Of a stretch of 64,000 bases of DNA, positions 7,924-16,668 are shown one piece after another. Every line of letters begins with the position of its first letter. Within the stretch, counting starts at the first letter, position 1. The notes beneath the pieces are model-generated. The model did not search any database. It was not told the origin of the DNA and saw nothing but the letters and a program-made list of their open reading frames with translations. This stretch comes from Opitutia bacterium. GTDB lineage: Bacteria > Verrucomicrobiota > Verrucomicrobiia > Opitutales > Opitutaceae. The stretch spans positions 1 to 64,000 of the forward strand of contig JACPIS010000010.1 of NCBI GenBank assembly GCA_016187925.1, given 5' to 3'. Position numbers and translations under genes: made by a program.

Positions 7924-10752
7924 ATGTCATTTCCCCATCTCCCGATCCGATCCGGCCCGGTCCTGCTGGCGCTGGCGGCCGGTGCCGTCTTCGCGGCGGC
8001 CGGATCCGTGCAGGGCGAGTCCGCCGCGCCGGGTACGATCTGGCTCATCGGGTCGGATACTCCGGCGACGCCCCGCGCGTTCACGGTCGAGGTGAGCCGG
8101 GCGCTCGCCGAGCGCGGCGCGAACGTGAGAACGACAACGCCGGAACATTGGAGCAAGCAAGCCGACTCGCCCAGCGGTCCGGGAAACATCGCGATCATCC
8201 TGCCCGACACAGTGCTCACGGCGGACGGCCGACCGGCAATCGAGCGCTTTCTCCAGCAGGGCAACCACCTCCTGAGTTTGTCTCCGTCCGCATTCTCGTC
8301 CTTGAAGGAGCCGCCGATCCTCGAAACCCTGAGTCCGGCCTACAAAACACATTCCACCCGCACGGCTGCTCTCCGCTGGTCGGATCGGTCGATCAGCCGC
8401 ACAGCGGACGCAATGGTGACGATTCCCCTGCCGCGCGGCCGGGGGCTGGGCAGCGACCATGTGAGGCCGGCCCGCTTCATCCCGCTCGTGGAGGCCTTGG
8501 ATGCCGCGGGAGCGTACCAAGGCGCGGCGGCCCACCTCTATCTCAACCTTACGACACCTTATACCGGGTCTGTCTGGGGCGCGGTGGGGTTGCCTGCCAC
8601 CACCCTCGACAATACCCGGCCCGACAGCGTCCGCCTGGTGACAGACTTGATCGACCGCCTGCAACGCGGTCTCTTCCTCGCCGATGCCGGACCGGCGCAC
8701 GTTGCGTACGCCGCCGGAGAGAGCGTGGTCTGCGGTGCCGACCTGGTGAACCTTGCCCGCGAGCCAAGGACCGTCGACGTGACCCTAGTCATAACGGGCG
8801 ACGGAGGCCCGGCGCATGAGTGGTCCACGCGCGCGACCGTCCCGCCTCGCACCGCGGGCCAACCGCTGCACCTCACCGCGCCACCGGTGACGCTGACGAC
8901 CGGCCGGTACGGAGTGAGCATGCGCGTCCTTGCCGATGGCCAGCCGATCGACGCCATCGACTGCCCGCTCGAAGTGATCCCTTTCGACGCGGTGTCACGC
9001 CGTGAAGTGGTGGGCGTCGATGGCGGCGATTTCGTTCTCGATGGGCGCCCATGGCATCCGCTCGGGATGAATTATTGGCCGCACCTCTCCGTCGGACGTG
9101 AACCGGGGGACTTCTCGCTCAGCTGGCTTTCACCCGAGCAATACGATCCCGAACTCGTCGAACGCGACCTCGCGCTGGCGGAGGAACTAAGGCTGAACCA
9201 GCTCAGCATCCAGTATGCGGAACCGACCCAAGCTCGATCGTTGATGGATTTTCTGGCCCGTGCCGCGCGTCACCGGCTGAAGGTGAACCTGTACTGTCCC
9301 GCCTTCGAACCGCTGCGTCCGGATATCGAGAAGGCGCAGCGCCTGATCCGCGAGGCGCATCTGCGGGAGTCACCGGCGGTCTTTGCATACGACCTCTGCT
9401 GGGAAGGACATCTCGGTGGCGCTGCCGCTCGCCACGCCAGCGACCCGCGCTGGCAGACTTGGGTGGTAGAACGCTACGGCAGCATCGCTGCAGCGGAAGA
9501 GGACTGGCGGTTCCGGCCCCCGCAGATCGCAGGCGTCATCTCCGGGCCGACGGATGAACAGCTGACGACCGACGGCGGTTGGAGGGTTTTCGTGGCGGCC
9601 TATCGCCGGTTCTGGGACGACGAGATCAGCCACGGCTACCGGAACGTGCGGGACGCGATCCACGCGGTTGACCCCGTGCATCTCATCGGCGCGCGCAGCG
9701 GCTACGGCGGCAACGGCACGCCGATGTACGCCCACCTCATGCCCTTCGATCTCGCCTCCGGGGCCCGGTATCTCGACTTCATTTCCCCCGAGGGATACGC
9801 GCTGGCCGGCGATTGGCCGGCATTCCTGAAAGGCGGCCTCACCGCCGCCTACGCGCGCCTCGTCAGTGGAGGAAAACCCGTGTTCTGGGCCGAGTACGGC
9901 GTACCGCTCCGCTGGCAGGTCGAGGCGGCGGACTACCGACCGGCCGTCACCGCGGCCGAGTTCGAGCCGCAACGCGCCTACTTCGAAACCATGCTGCGCT
10001 TCGTCCGCGAGACCGGCGCGGCAGGCTCGTCCGGTTGGTGGTGGCCGGGCGGTTACCGCGTCGATGAGAAAAGCGATTTCGGCATCATCAACCCGGATCG
10101 CTCCCTGCGTCCCGCCGCCCGAGAACTGCAGCGCGCAGCGCGCGCCAACGCCGAGCCGCGGGCACGTTTCGCACCGGACGTCATGCTGGAAATGGACCGC
10201 GACCAGCATGTTTCCGGCTACGCAGGCATTCATACGACCCTCGCCGACCGGTATGTGAAACTCATCCTCGACGGCCATACTCCGGGGCTCGATACCGTCG
10301 GCACGGGCACGACTTCGGCGAACACGCCCCCGGTGGCCGTGGGCAACGTGCCTTGGACCGGACGCAACCCGCCCAAGTACCTCAACGCGGAGTTCACGCG
10401 CGTCGAGGTGCTGGTCGGCGACCGCTGGCACTCCGTCGAAAACGGGGAGACGGTCGCGCTGACCGGCGGCCTGGTTCACTGCCGCGTGAGCGTCGCCAAC
10501 ACCGCGGAGGCGCGCTGGCTCCCGCCCGCAGCAGATCTACCGAGCGGCGGGGTCTATCTCGCTGTCGCGGATGGTCGCAGCCTGGCCCGCCTCCTGCCGC
10601 TGCCCCATGCGGTGGCGTATCTGGAGGGGGCCACCTTCGCGGAATTCGAGATCGACGCCGCGCCCGGCCAGCCGGTCGACGTTGTGCTGCGACTTCGTGC
10701 GGAAAAGCGCACCGCGTTCGGCGAGGTCTTCCGGCTGCGGCTCGGGCGGTGA
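7924..10752 (+). CDS. Secreted large glycoside hydrolase, clan GH-A type barrel
   Basis: This 942-residue protein begins with a signal peptide (residues 1 to about 30). About 340 residues follow that look like a beta-rich or GATase-like N-terminal region. A TIM-barrel glycosidase region begins near VVGVDGGDFVLDGRPWHPLGMNYW. Candidate catalytic glutamates are Glu494 (YDLCWEGHLGG) and Glu657 (PVFWAEYGVPLRW), the latter in a typical clan GH-A nucleophile setting. The C-terminal 280 residues look like beta-sandwich modules. The opening FVLDGRPWHPLGMNYW is characteristic of GH5/GH42/GH2-type barrels, but I cannot name a family. ATG 7924 is chosen for the signal peptide; the frame is open from 7804, across the operator. 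It is convergent with the SGNH hydrolase gene, with 6 bases between them. Confidence 0.75.
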   Translation: MSFPHLPIRSGPVLLALAAGAVFAAAGSVQGESAAPGTIWLIGSDTPATPRAFTVEVSRALAERGANVRTTTPEHWSKQADSPSGPGNIAIILPDTVLTADGRPAIERFLQQGNHLLSLSPSAFSSLKEPPILETLSPAYKTHSTRTAALRWSDRSISRTADAMVTIPLPRGRGLGSDHVRPARFIPLVEALDAAGAYQGAAAHLYLNLTTPYTGSVWGAVGLPATTLDNTRPDSVRLVTDLIDRLQRGLFLADAGPAHVAYAAGESVVCGADLVNLAREPRTVDVTLVITGDGGPAHEWSTRATVPPRTAGQPLHLTAPPVTLTTGRYGVSMRVLADGQPIDAIDCPLEVIPFDAVSRREVVGVDGGDFVLDGRPWHPLGMNYWPHLSVGREPGDFSLSWLSPEQYDPELVERDLALAEELRLNQLSIQYAEPTQARSLMDFLARAARHRLKVNLYCPAFEPLRPDIEKAQRLIREAHLRESPAVFAYDLCWEGHLGGAAARHASDPRWQTWVVERYGSIAAAEEDWRFRPPQIAGVISGPTDEQLTTDGGWRVFVAAYRRFWDDEISHGYRNVRDAIHAVDPVHLIGARSGYGGNGTPMYAHLMPFDLASGARYLDFISPEGYALAGDWPAFLKGGLTAAYARLVSGGKPVFWAEYGVPLRWQVEAADYRPAVTAAEFEPQRAYFETMLRFVRETGAAGSSGWWWPGGYRVDEKSDFGIINPDRSLRPAARELQRAARANAEPRARFAPDVMLEMDRDQHVSGYAGIHTTLADRYVKLILDGHTPGLDTVGTGTTSANTPPVAVGNVPWTGRNPPKYLNAEFTRVEVLVGDRWHSVENGETVALTGGLVHCRVSVANTAEARWLPPAADLPSGGVYLAVADGRSLARLLPLPHAVAYLEGATFAEFEIDAAPGQPVDVVLRLRAEKRTAFGEVFRLRLGR

Positions 10753-10758
10753 AGGGGG

Positions 10759-12033
10759 TCAGGGCGCCGACTTGGGATCGATCTTGATCGGACCAAAGGC
10801 CGGCACGGCCATGTCGAGGCTGTCGGTGAGATTGGCGTACGGGTTCAATCCCGCCCCGTAGTACAAGCGGACCGGGGCTTCGATCGCCTTGGAGTACCAA
10901 ACGATGACCGCGTCCGGATGCTCGGGATCGGGCTCGACCTTGAAAACCATCGGCCCGTCTTTCTTCGGATCGTCCGAGCGAAGCTCGAATCCGGCGGGGC
11001 GCCCCTGCGCCTGGATGCGCCCGGTCACACCCGAGAAGGTCACCCGCAGCCGGTGATGCAGCACGTCGAGCGGCGGCAGAATCTCGCACGACTTGAAGTC
11101 AATGGGCGTGCCGTGACCCGGCAGGTGGTAGAGGTGCGTGAGCGCCACCTCGGCGACGCGGCGACCCAACCGCTCGTGGCCGGCTTCGCCGACGTGGATG
11201 AGATCATCGAGCGGCAGGTCGATGGCGGGCACCACCCAAAGGTTTCGCCGCTGCGCCGCCAGGGTGCGCTGGAGTTCGCGCACCTGCTCCCACTCGGGCG
11301 CGCCCGTTTGGTTCTCCATGCAGACCCGGGAAATCTGCACGTAGATCACGGGCAGGTCGGCAATGCCGGTGTCGCGACGGAGGCAGTCCACGAAGTTGAG
11401 AAACGCCGCCTGGAACTGGCCGACCGTCGACACGGCGGCGTCGCTCTCGCCCTGATACCACAGCAGGCCCTTGATTTTCCCGCCAGCCATCCGGATGCGC
11501 CGGACCATGTTGCCGTAGAGGGAGAGTTCGCCCTTCGCGAGGCCGGCCGGATCCCAATCGGCCATGGCCGTGGAGCCGAGCGCACAAGGAATCAGCCCGA
11601 CCGGACGGCCCGTGGCGCCGACCATGCTCACGGCGAAGGAGAGTTCGAGTCCGACGCCGCCGCTGGGTTTCTTCCGCGCGTCCGCCACGATCTTGTCCCA
11701 CGCCTCGACGGTCAGCGTCGGATTCTTCTGCAGAACGGTGTTCCGGTAGACCGGCGCGGCCGCAGTATAGACGCGATGAATGGGGGGCACCGCCGGCATC
11801 CACTCGTTGCTCAGGTCGAGCATCATGATCTTCGGGTTGGCGGGATACGTCCGGGTGATCAGGCCGCAGCCCTGCATGTTGGACTGTCCGGCCAGCACCC
11901 ACAGGTCGGCCTCGGGACCGAGCGGGCAAGGCAGGACGGGAACGCCTCCGCCTTGCTCCGTGGCCCGGGCGGTCAAAGTCAAAGTGGAGGCAGTGAACGT
12001 GGAGAGCAGCAGGAGCGAGGTGACGGTTTTCAT
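10759..12033 (-). CDS. Secreted SGNH / sialate O-acetylesterase-like carbohydrate esterase
   Basis: This 424-residue protein has a signal peptide (MKTVTSLLLLSTFTASTLTLTARA). It then shows the GQSNMQG block near Ser51, which marks the catalytic serine of SGNH esterases of the sialate-O-acetylesterase/CE6 type. LWYQGESDA in the middle is a second family block, and DDLIHVGEAGHERLG holds the Asp/His pair. Such enzymes remove O-acetyl groups from sugars. About 110 C-terminal residues form an additional beta domain. ATG 12033 was chosen for the signal peptide; the frame runs on upstream through the neighbouring gene. It is the last gene of the operon starting at 16387, 11 bases after the nitrilase-like gene. 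In this setting acetyl-mannan or acetyl-xylan type substrates are more likely than sialic acid. Confidence 0.85.
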   Translation of the reverse strand: MKTVTSLLLLSTFTASTLTLTARATEQGGGVPVLPCPLGPEADLWVLAGQSNMQGCGLITRTYPANPKIMMLDLSNEWMPAVPPIHRVYTAAAPVYRNTVLQKNPTLTVEAWDKIVADARKKPSGGVGLELSFAVSMVGATGRPVGLIPCALGSTAMADWDPAGLAKGELSLYGNMVRRIRMAGGKIKGLLWYQGESDAAVSTVGQFQAAFLNFVDCLRRDTGIADLPVIYVQISRVCMENQTGAPEWEQVRELQRTLAAQRRNLWVVPAIDLPLDDLIHVGEAGHERLGRRVAEVALTHLYHLPGHGTPIDFKSCEILPPLDVLHHRLRVTFSGVTGRIQAQGRPAGFELRSDDPKKDGPMVFKVEPDPEHPDAVIVWYSKAIEAPVRLYYGAGLNPYANLTDSLDMAVPAFGPIKIDPKSAP

Positions 12034-12044
12034 GGAGAAATTCT

Positions 12045-12899
12045 TCAAGTCATGGCGTCGGGGAGAGACTTCTTCGCGAAGTTCTCCCACTCCGCACCGC
12101 GGGCCGGGCGAGGCCGGGGTGAGACCCGGAGCAACATGATTTCTTCCGCCGTTGCGCCGAAGGGCCCCACGAGGGCAGTCCGGCCGGCAGGGTCGACCAC
12201 CATCGAACGACCGATGCAGAGGTAGCTGTTCCAGGGCCCGCCGGCAACCCGGCCCACATTGCTGCAACCCGCCACCCAGACGTGAAACTCCCGGGCAACG
12301 GCCGCGTAATTCCTCTCCCAGTCGGCGCCGTAGGGCCGCTTTTCGTTGTCGTGGTCCGGGCGAACCGCCCAGGCGGAGGGCGAGAGAATCACATCGGCTC
12401 CCTTCAACCCCAGCGTGCGGCCGACATAATGGCCGGGCACATAACCGTCGGCGCAGATCATCAAGCCGAAGGTCGCCAAGGGCGTGTGCACCACGCCCAA
12501 GCGGTCCCCTTGGTCGTACACATCGTGCCCGATCGCCAGTTCGTTCAGCTTGCGGTGCAGCAGCAACACGTCGCCTTCCGGCGAGAGCAGCACGGCGGCG
12601 TTGAAGACCCTGTCCCCCGCCCGCTCCGTCAGCCCGGCACAGACGTAGACCCGGTTCCGCCGCGCGGCCTCGCGCAACGCGGCGCAAGCCGCACCGTCGG
12701 GAATGGCCGTCGCCAGCTCGCGGCTGCGCGGATGCGTCCAGCCGACGTCCGCCGCCTCCGGCAGCAGGACCACTTCGGCCCCTTGCGCCTTCGCCGCGTC
12801 GACGAGTTCTCCGGCATGCCGCAGGTTCTCTTCCCGTTGTCCGCCGACGACGTTCATCTGGGCGATGGCTAACGTGAAAGCGCGAGGTCGAGGATTCAT
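12045..12899 (-). CDS. Nitrilase-superfamily carbon-nitrogen hydrolase
   Basis: This 284-residue protein carries the nitrilase triad Glu48 (LLPEAADVG), Lys117 (LHRKLNEL) and Cys149 (GLMICADGYVPG). The opening FTLAIAQMNVVGGQREENL is a normal family N terminus, so the start at 12899 is good. There is no signal peptide. It lies between the metallo-beta-lactamase-fold gene (33 bases upstream) and the SGNH esterase (11 bases downstream) in one operon. It is the second protein of this superfamily in the window and the third amide-type hydrolase. The exact amide is not predictable. Confidence 0.87.
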   Translation of the reverse strand: MNPRPRAFTLAIAQMNVVGGQREENLRHAGELVDAAKAQGAEVVLLPEAADVGWTHPRSRELATAIPDGAACAALREAARRNRVYVCAGLTERAGDRVFNAAVLLSPEGDVLLLHRKLNELAIGHDVYDQGDRLGVVHTPLATFGLMICADGYVPGHYVGRTLGLKGADVILSPSAWAVRPDHDNEKRPYGADWERNYAAVAREFHVWVAGCSNVGRVAGGPWNSYLCIGRSMVVDPAGRTALVGPFGATAEEIMLLRVSPRPRPARGAEWENFAKKSLPDAMT

Positions 12900-12932
12900 G
12901 GTGATTCGGAACGTGCGTCTTGTTTCGAGGAT

Positions 12933-14798
12933 TCAGCCAATCGTGACCCACGCCTCGGCCACCTGGCCGAACCTCCGACCCGCCACGCTCAATTCCAGCG
13001 CGATCATGTGACGCCCCGACGCGGCCCCTGGAGGAACGGACAACTTCAGCGTGAAGGTGCGCCTGCTCCGCGGCTCGAGCATGATCCTCGTCGACGTGGC
13101 GGACCAATTTTCCGACGGCAGCACCAGGCGAAGCTCCGCTTCCGCCGCTTGGCCGAAGGGATTGAGAACCCAGCCCTGCATCGGCACGGTCGCCGGCAAC
13201 AGCGACAGTCTCCGGGAATAGGGATGCAGCTTGGCCCCCGTGCTGTCCGCCCCGAAGTGCACGTCCTCCGTCTCCAGCGCCATGAGAGAGCGATGCGCGT
13301 CATCGAAGCCGCGGGCCCCGCTCTCGATCATCCGCCAAGCCGCCTCTGTGGGGCGATACGGTTTGGCATGACCGCTGAGAATCCAATCCGGGGCGAACGC
13401 GCGCAGATGCCGCAAGCAGTCGACGTAGCCGCCGAGCGCGAGTCCGTTGCGGTAGACGTGATTGGTGAAAAGTCCGCGGGCGGATTCCGGCGGCACGAGA
13501 GCGACGCCGGCCGCATCGAGGAAAAAGATCTGGTCGCCCGTGTGTGCGATGCGCCGGCCGTTGAGTTCGAGACAGATCAGGGTCGAGAACTCCGTGTGCC
13601 CGGTCATCGGGTGGAGCGTGATGGGCACGCCATCCCACTCGAAGGTTGCGCCCAAGGGCAGGCGACGGCTCACGCGCATCGGCTCCGGCCACAGGCAGGG
13701 ACGGTCGAAATCGCGCGGCTGCTCCAACAGATCGGCGAAATTCTCCCCGGCCCACAACTCGGTGCCGAACAGCCGCTGGAGCAATCCGATTCCGGCCACG
13801 TGATCGTCGTGGTAATGGGTCGCGATGACCACGTCTATCCGCGTCGCTCCGGTCTTCTCCCGCAACGCCTCAAGGCTGTGAAGCAGCGGGCGACGGGTGC
13901 AGTGAAGCGTGCGGTTGGGAAAGCAGATGCCTGCCGTATTGTAGCCGTAATCCAGCGCCAGCACCCGCCCGGTGCGCCCGACGACGAAATGTGTTTCCGC
14001 ATTGGCGTTCTGAGCGCGCCACAGTCCGGGACAAACCTCCTCGATCTCGGTTCGCCCATTCCGGGCGAGGCGCTCCGCCATGCCCGGCTGCACTTGATCG
14101 AGCTTCCGGAGATTCTCCCGCAGAGCGGCCACGGCGGCGGGCAGGGCGGCGAACGGCGCGCCCAAACTCGGGTAGGCCGCCACCGGTCCGAGCGCGAGCA
14201 GCCGTTCCCAGGAAAGGAGCAGGTTCTCGCCGCCCAGAAGATCGTTGTAGTTGTACTGGAGCGGCGAAAGCCGGGCAACCTTGCCCGGGCCCGCCATGAG
14301 CTCGCCGATGAACGCGACGCGACGGCCGGAGCGCAAGGTGACAACGTAGCTTACCGCGCCAAGGGTCACACCGGGCGTGGGCACCACTTCGATGTCGAGC
14401 CCGGCCACGTGATGTCGCGCGTAATCCATGAGCCAGAGGTCCACGCTGAGCGGAGTGATCGGAGCGAAGTGGTCCCACATCAGGTCATAGAGCATCTCCG
14501 TCGGCTTGGTGCGGCACGCCGGCTGCTCGCCAGCCAGATGATCGCGCTCCCAGTACGGGGCGCGCACCACCGTCCCGTTTTGGCGGAAGAGCTCCGTCCC
14601 CGCGGCGTGGTCACGAAAAAAATGAGTCAGAAGCAGATGCCGCACGCGAACGACACCCAGCCGCGCCAGTTGGCTGGCCGCCACGCCGGTGCCCGCGTTG
14701 ATGATGAGCCAGTCATCAGCCGTGCCGCGGACGGCGTAGACGTTGCAGCTGTCCGGCCAGAGGTAGACGTCCTCCTCCTGCTTGATCCACTCCTTCAT
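12933..14798 (-). CDS. Tandem metallo-beta-lactamase-fold hydrolase
   Basis: This 621-residue protein contains two metallo-beta-lactamase-fold domains followed by a C-terminal beta-sandwich of roughly 120 residues. The first domain has THFFRDH at residues 58-64. The central His of the usual HxHxDH zinc motif is Phe61, so its metal site is incomplete. The second domain has THYHDDHVAG near residue 327, an intact HxHxDH, plus downstream TGHTEFS and HTGDQIFF, so it should be the active one. Such folds act as lactonases, thioesterases or phosphodiesterases. The start at 14798 overlaps the stop of the carboxylesterase gene by an ATGA, which implies translational coupling. There is no signal peptide. 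The role in the esterase operon is unknown; a lactonase or thioesterase activity would fit. Confidence 0.8.
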   Translation of the reverse strand: MKEWIKQEEDVYLWPDSCNVYAVRGTADDWLIINAGTGVAASQLARLGVVRVRHLLLTHFFRDHAAGTELFRQNGTVVRAPYWERDHLAGEQPACRTKPTEMLYDLMWDHFAPITPLSVDLWLMDYARHHVAGLDIEVVPTPGVTLGAVSYVVTLRSGRRVAFIGELMAGPGKVARLSPLQYNYNDLLGGENLLLSWERLLALGPVAAYPSLGAPFAALPAAVAALRENLRKLDQVQPGMAERLARNGRTEIEEVCPGLWRAQNANAETHFVVGRTGRVLALDYGYNTAGICFPNRTLHCTRRPLLHSLEALREKTGATRIDVVIATHYHDDHVAGIGLLQRLFGTELWAGENFADLLEQPRDFDRPCLWPEPMRVSRRLPLGATFEWDGVPITLHPMTGHTEFSTLICLELNGRRIAHTGDQIFFLDAAGVALVPPESARGLFTNHVYRNGLALGGYVDCLRHLRAFAPDWILSGHAKPYRPTEAAWRMIESGARGFDDAHRSLMALETEDVHFGADSTGAKLHPYSRRLSLLPATVPMQGWVLNPFGQAAEAELRLVLPSENWSATSTRIMLEPRSRRTFTLKLSVPPGAASGRHMIALELSVAGRRFGQVAEAWVTIG

Positions 14799-16387
14799 CG
14801 ATGAAGGTCGCCGGATTTTTCCAAACACCGGCGGAAGAGAGGCACAAAGTCGCCGCGTTGCCGGGCATCCGCCACCGCCCGCGCTGCCTGCGTGAAACGC
14901 ATGAACCCGCGGCCCACCGGCTCGAACTCGGGCCACGCCGGCAGGCCGGCGCCGTTGGGGTCACCGTGCTTCGCAAAGTTGGTCCAGTAGCCGAGCATCA
15001 CGTCGGAGAGGTGCCGGTCCGCCGCGTCGAATTCACCGGACACCATGCCGCCGCGCCGGAGAAAATTGCCGAACACATACGCAAGTTCACTGGAGTGCTG
15101 CACTCGCGGATGCGGGGCGATGGCGCGGTCGAACTCGTACTGCCACACGCGGTTTCCCGCCGCCTGATGCCATTCGCCGTGGAGGATGCCGGGGATGCGG
15201 AAATTCAGGTCACTGCCCCACTGATCGCGGACGTCGCCGTAGACCGGGTCGACCGGCGGCTCCTGTTCACCCGCAATGCCGTACAGCCGCCACGCGTCCG
15301 GCGCCAGTTCTCCGAACCACGAGGCCATCGCCTGCCGTAGCTCTGGCAACGTGCCTTGCGCCGGAAATTCGCTGGCGTTGCCGCCGATGATGATCGGCAC
15401 CGGTAGCTCCTGCCGGCGCATCCACGCGGCTGAGGGTGGCTCCGGCAGGATCCAGCCGTCCTGCGTGAAAAGATTGAGCCCTTCGGCGGCGGCGATCACC
15501 TGCTCCGCCGTCAGGGAACGCAGGAATTTCATCGTGTCCGTGGACGGAGCGTGTGCCCGGGCCGCCATGGCTTCGCCCGCCTTTTCCGAATCGGCCAGCG
15601 TGCGCGTGACGGAGGGAGGCGGCACGCCGCTTTGCAGGATCGCTTTCTGGAAAAGTCCGCGCGCCAGCGGCGAGGTCATCAATGCCATGATATCCCAACT
15701 GCCGGCCGACTGGCCGAAGACGGTGACGTTGCCGGGATCGCCCCCGAACGCCCGGATGTTGTCCCTCACCCATTGCAGGCCGGCGATCTGATCCAGCAGT
15801 CCGTAATTGCCCGAAGAGTGATGCGGAGATTCCGCGGTCAGGCCCGGATGGGCCATGAAACCGAAAACCCCCAGCCGATACTCCAAGACCACCAGCACGA
15901 CGCCCCGGGCGACCATGGGCCGCCCCTCGTAGACCGGCTCCCATCCACCCGCGAGGGAAAGATTGGCGCCGCCGTGGATCCAGACCATCACCGGTCTCGA
16001 CGCCTGCGGGGGCAAGCCCGGGGTCCAGACGTCCAGATAAAGGCAACCTTCACGTCCGGCCGCCGCCAACTCGCGATCCCATTCGAAAGAAACCTGCGCC
16101 GGGGGCGGACCGGGTTTCAGGGCATCGCGGATTCCGCTCCAAGGTGCGACAGGTTGCGGAGGCTGCCACCGCAGCGGACCGACTGGCGGTGCGGCAAAAG
16201 GTATGCCGCGAAATACCGCCCCACCGTCTGCAAGCTCGGCACCGCGGAGCGCACCGCCCGCCACCGTCACGACCGGCCCCAGTCCTGCCGGCGACTCGGC
16301 CGCGGGCCCCGCCGCCAGCAGACCAGTGAGCAGGAAGACCATCGACCGAGCGGCGGAGCGGAGCAACTGATGTCGTGGGGAGAACAT
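14795..16387 (-). CDS. Type-B carboxylesterase (alpha/beta hydrolase), secreted
   Basis: This 530-residue protein is a type-B carboxylesterase (cholinesterase/lipase family). Its features are VVTVAGGALRGAELADGGAVFRGIPFA at the start, VMVWIHGGANLSLAGG as oxyanion-hole region, and the nucleophile in VTVFGQSAGSWDIM near residue 226 (GQSAG in place of the commoner GESAG). The mature protein follows a signal-peptide-like segment (SMVFLLTGLLAAGPAAE). I chose ATG 16387 (MFSPRHQLLRS), because the longer frame up to 16657 runs through the operator. It is the first gene of the operon 16387-10759 and overlaps the next gene by 4 bases. The likely job is de-esterification of an acylated (acetyl, feruloyl or similar) carbohydrate. 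Confidence 0.87.
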   Translation of the reverse strand: MFSPRHQLLRSAARSMVFLLTGLLAAGPAAESPAGLGPVVTVAGGALRGAELADGGAVFRGIPFAAPPVGPLRWQPPQPVAPWSGIRDALKPGPPPAQVSFEWDRELAAAGREGCLYLDVWTPGLPPQASRPVMVWIHGGANLSLAGGWEPVYEGRPMVARGVVLVVLEYRLGVFGFMAHPGLTAESPHHSSGNYGLLDQIAGLQWVRDNIRAFGGDPGNVTVFGQSAGSWDIMALMTSPLARGLFQKAILQSGVPPPSVTRTLADSEKAGEAMAARAHAPSTDTMKFLRSLTAEQVIAAAEGLNLFTQDGWILPEPPSAAWMRRQELPVPIIIGGNASEFPAQGTLPELRQAMASWFGELAPDAWRLYGIAGEQEPPVDPVYGDVRDQWGSDLNFRIPGILHGEWHQAAGNRVWQYEFDRAIAPHPRVQHSSELAYVFGNFLRRGGMVSGEFDAADRHLSDVMLGYWTNFAKHGDPNGAGLPAWPEFEPVGRGFMRFTQAARAVADARQRGDFVPLFRRCLEKSGDLHR

Positions 16388-16498
16388 GGGGAATACCAGC
16401 GGGACCAGCGCCGATTCGGATCGGCGGCTGGAGGAAGATTTTGTTCCGGTGATCGCCTGGTGCGGTGATACTTGGAGGAAAACCGAGACTGGCCCATA

Positions 16499-16527
16499 AA
16501 TGTACGCTACCGTCCGCAGGCCGTCTT
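16499..16527 (-). promoter_or_regulatory. Predicted promoter of the carboxylesterase operon
   Basis: Read on the - strand, AGAC directly follows the palindrome (16526-16523). TACATT at 16504-16499 follows exactly 22 bases after the palindrome, the same distance as at sites 5, 6 and 7. The predicted leader is about 105 bases. Confidence 0.5.
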
Positions 16528-16546
16528 GTCCCCCAAACTGATTACA
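16527..16546. promoter_or_regulatory. Regulon palindrome, site 4
   Basis: On the - strand it reads TGTAATCAGTTTGGGGGACA. It lies in the 281-base divergent gap between the carboxylesterase operon and the aldolase operon. Its polarity and the adjacent -35/-10 point to the carboxylesterase side. No comparable promoter is visible on the + side, so the aldolase operon either uses the site at a distance or has an unrecognised promoter. Confidence 0.75.
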
Positions 16547-16668
16547 CCGGCCGGTCTTGCTTCCCGCTGCGGCCGGCGAGGTAATTTCCGAGCATCCGGA
16601 GTCCAATTCAACGGAGCACATATCCCCGCGTTTGCCCCGACCTGCCATCCTTGTCATTTCCCTTCTGC

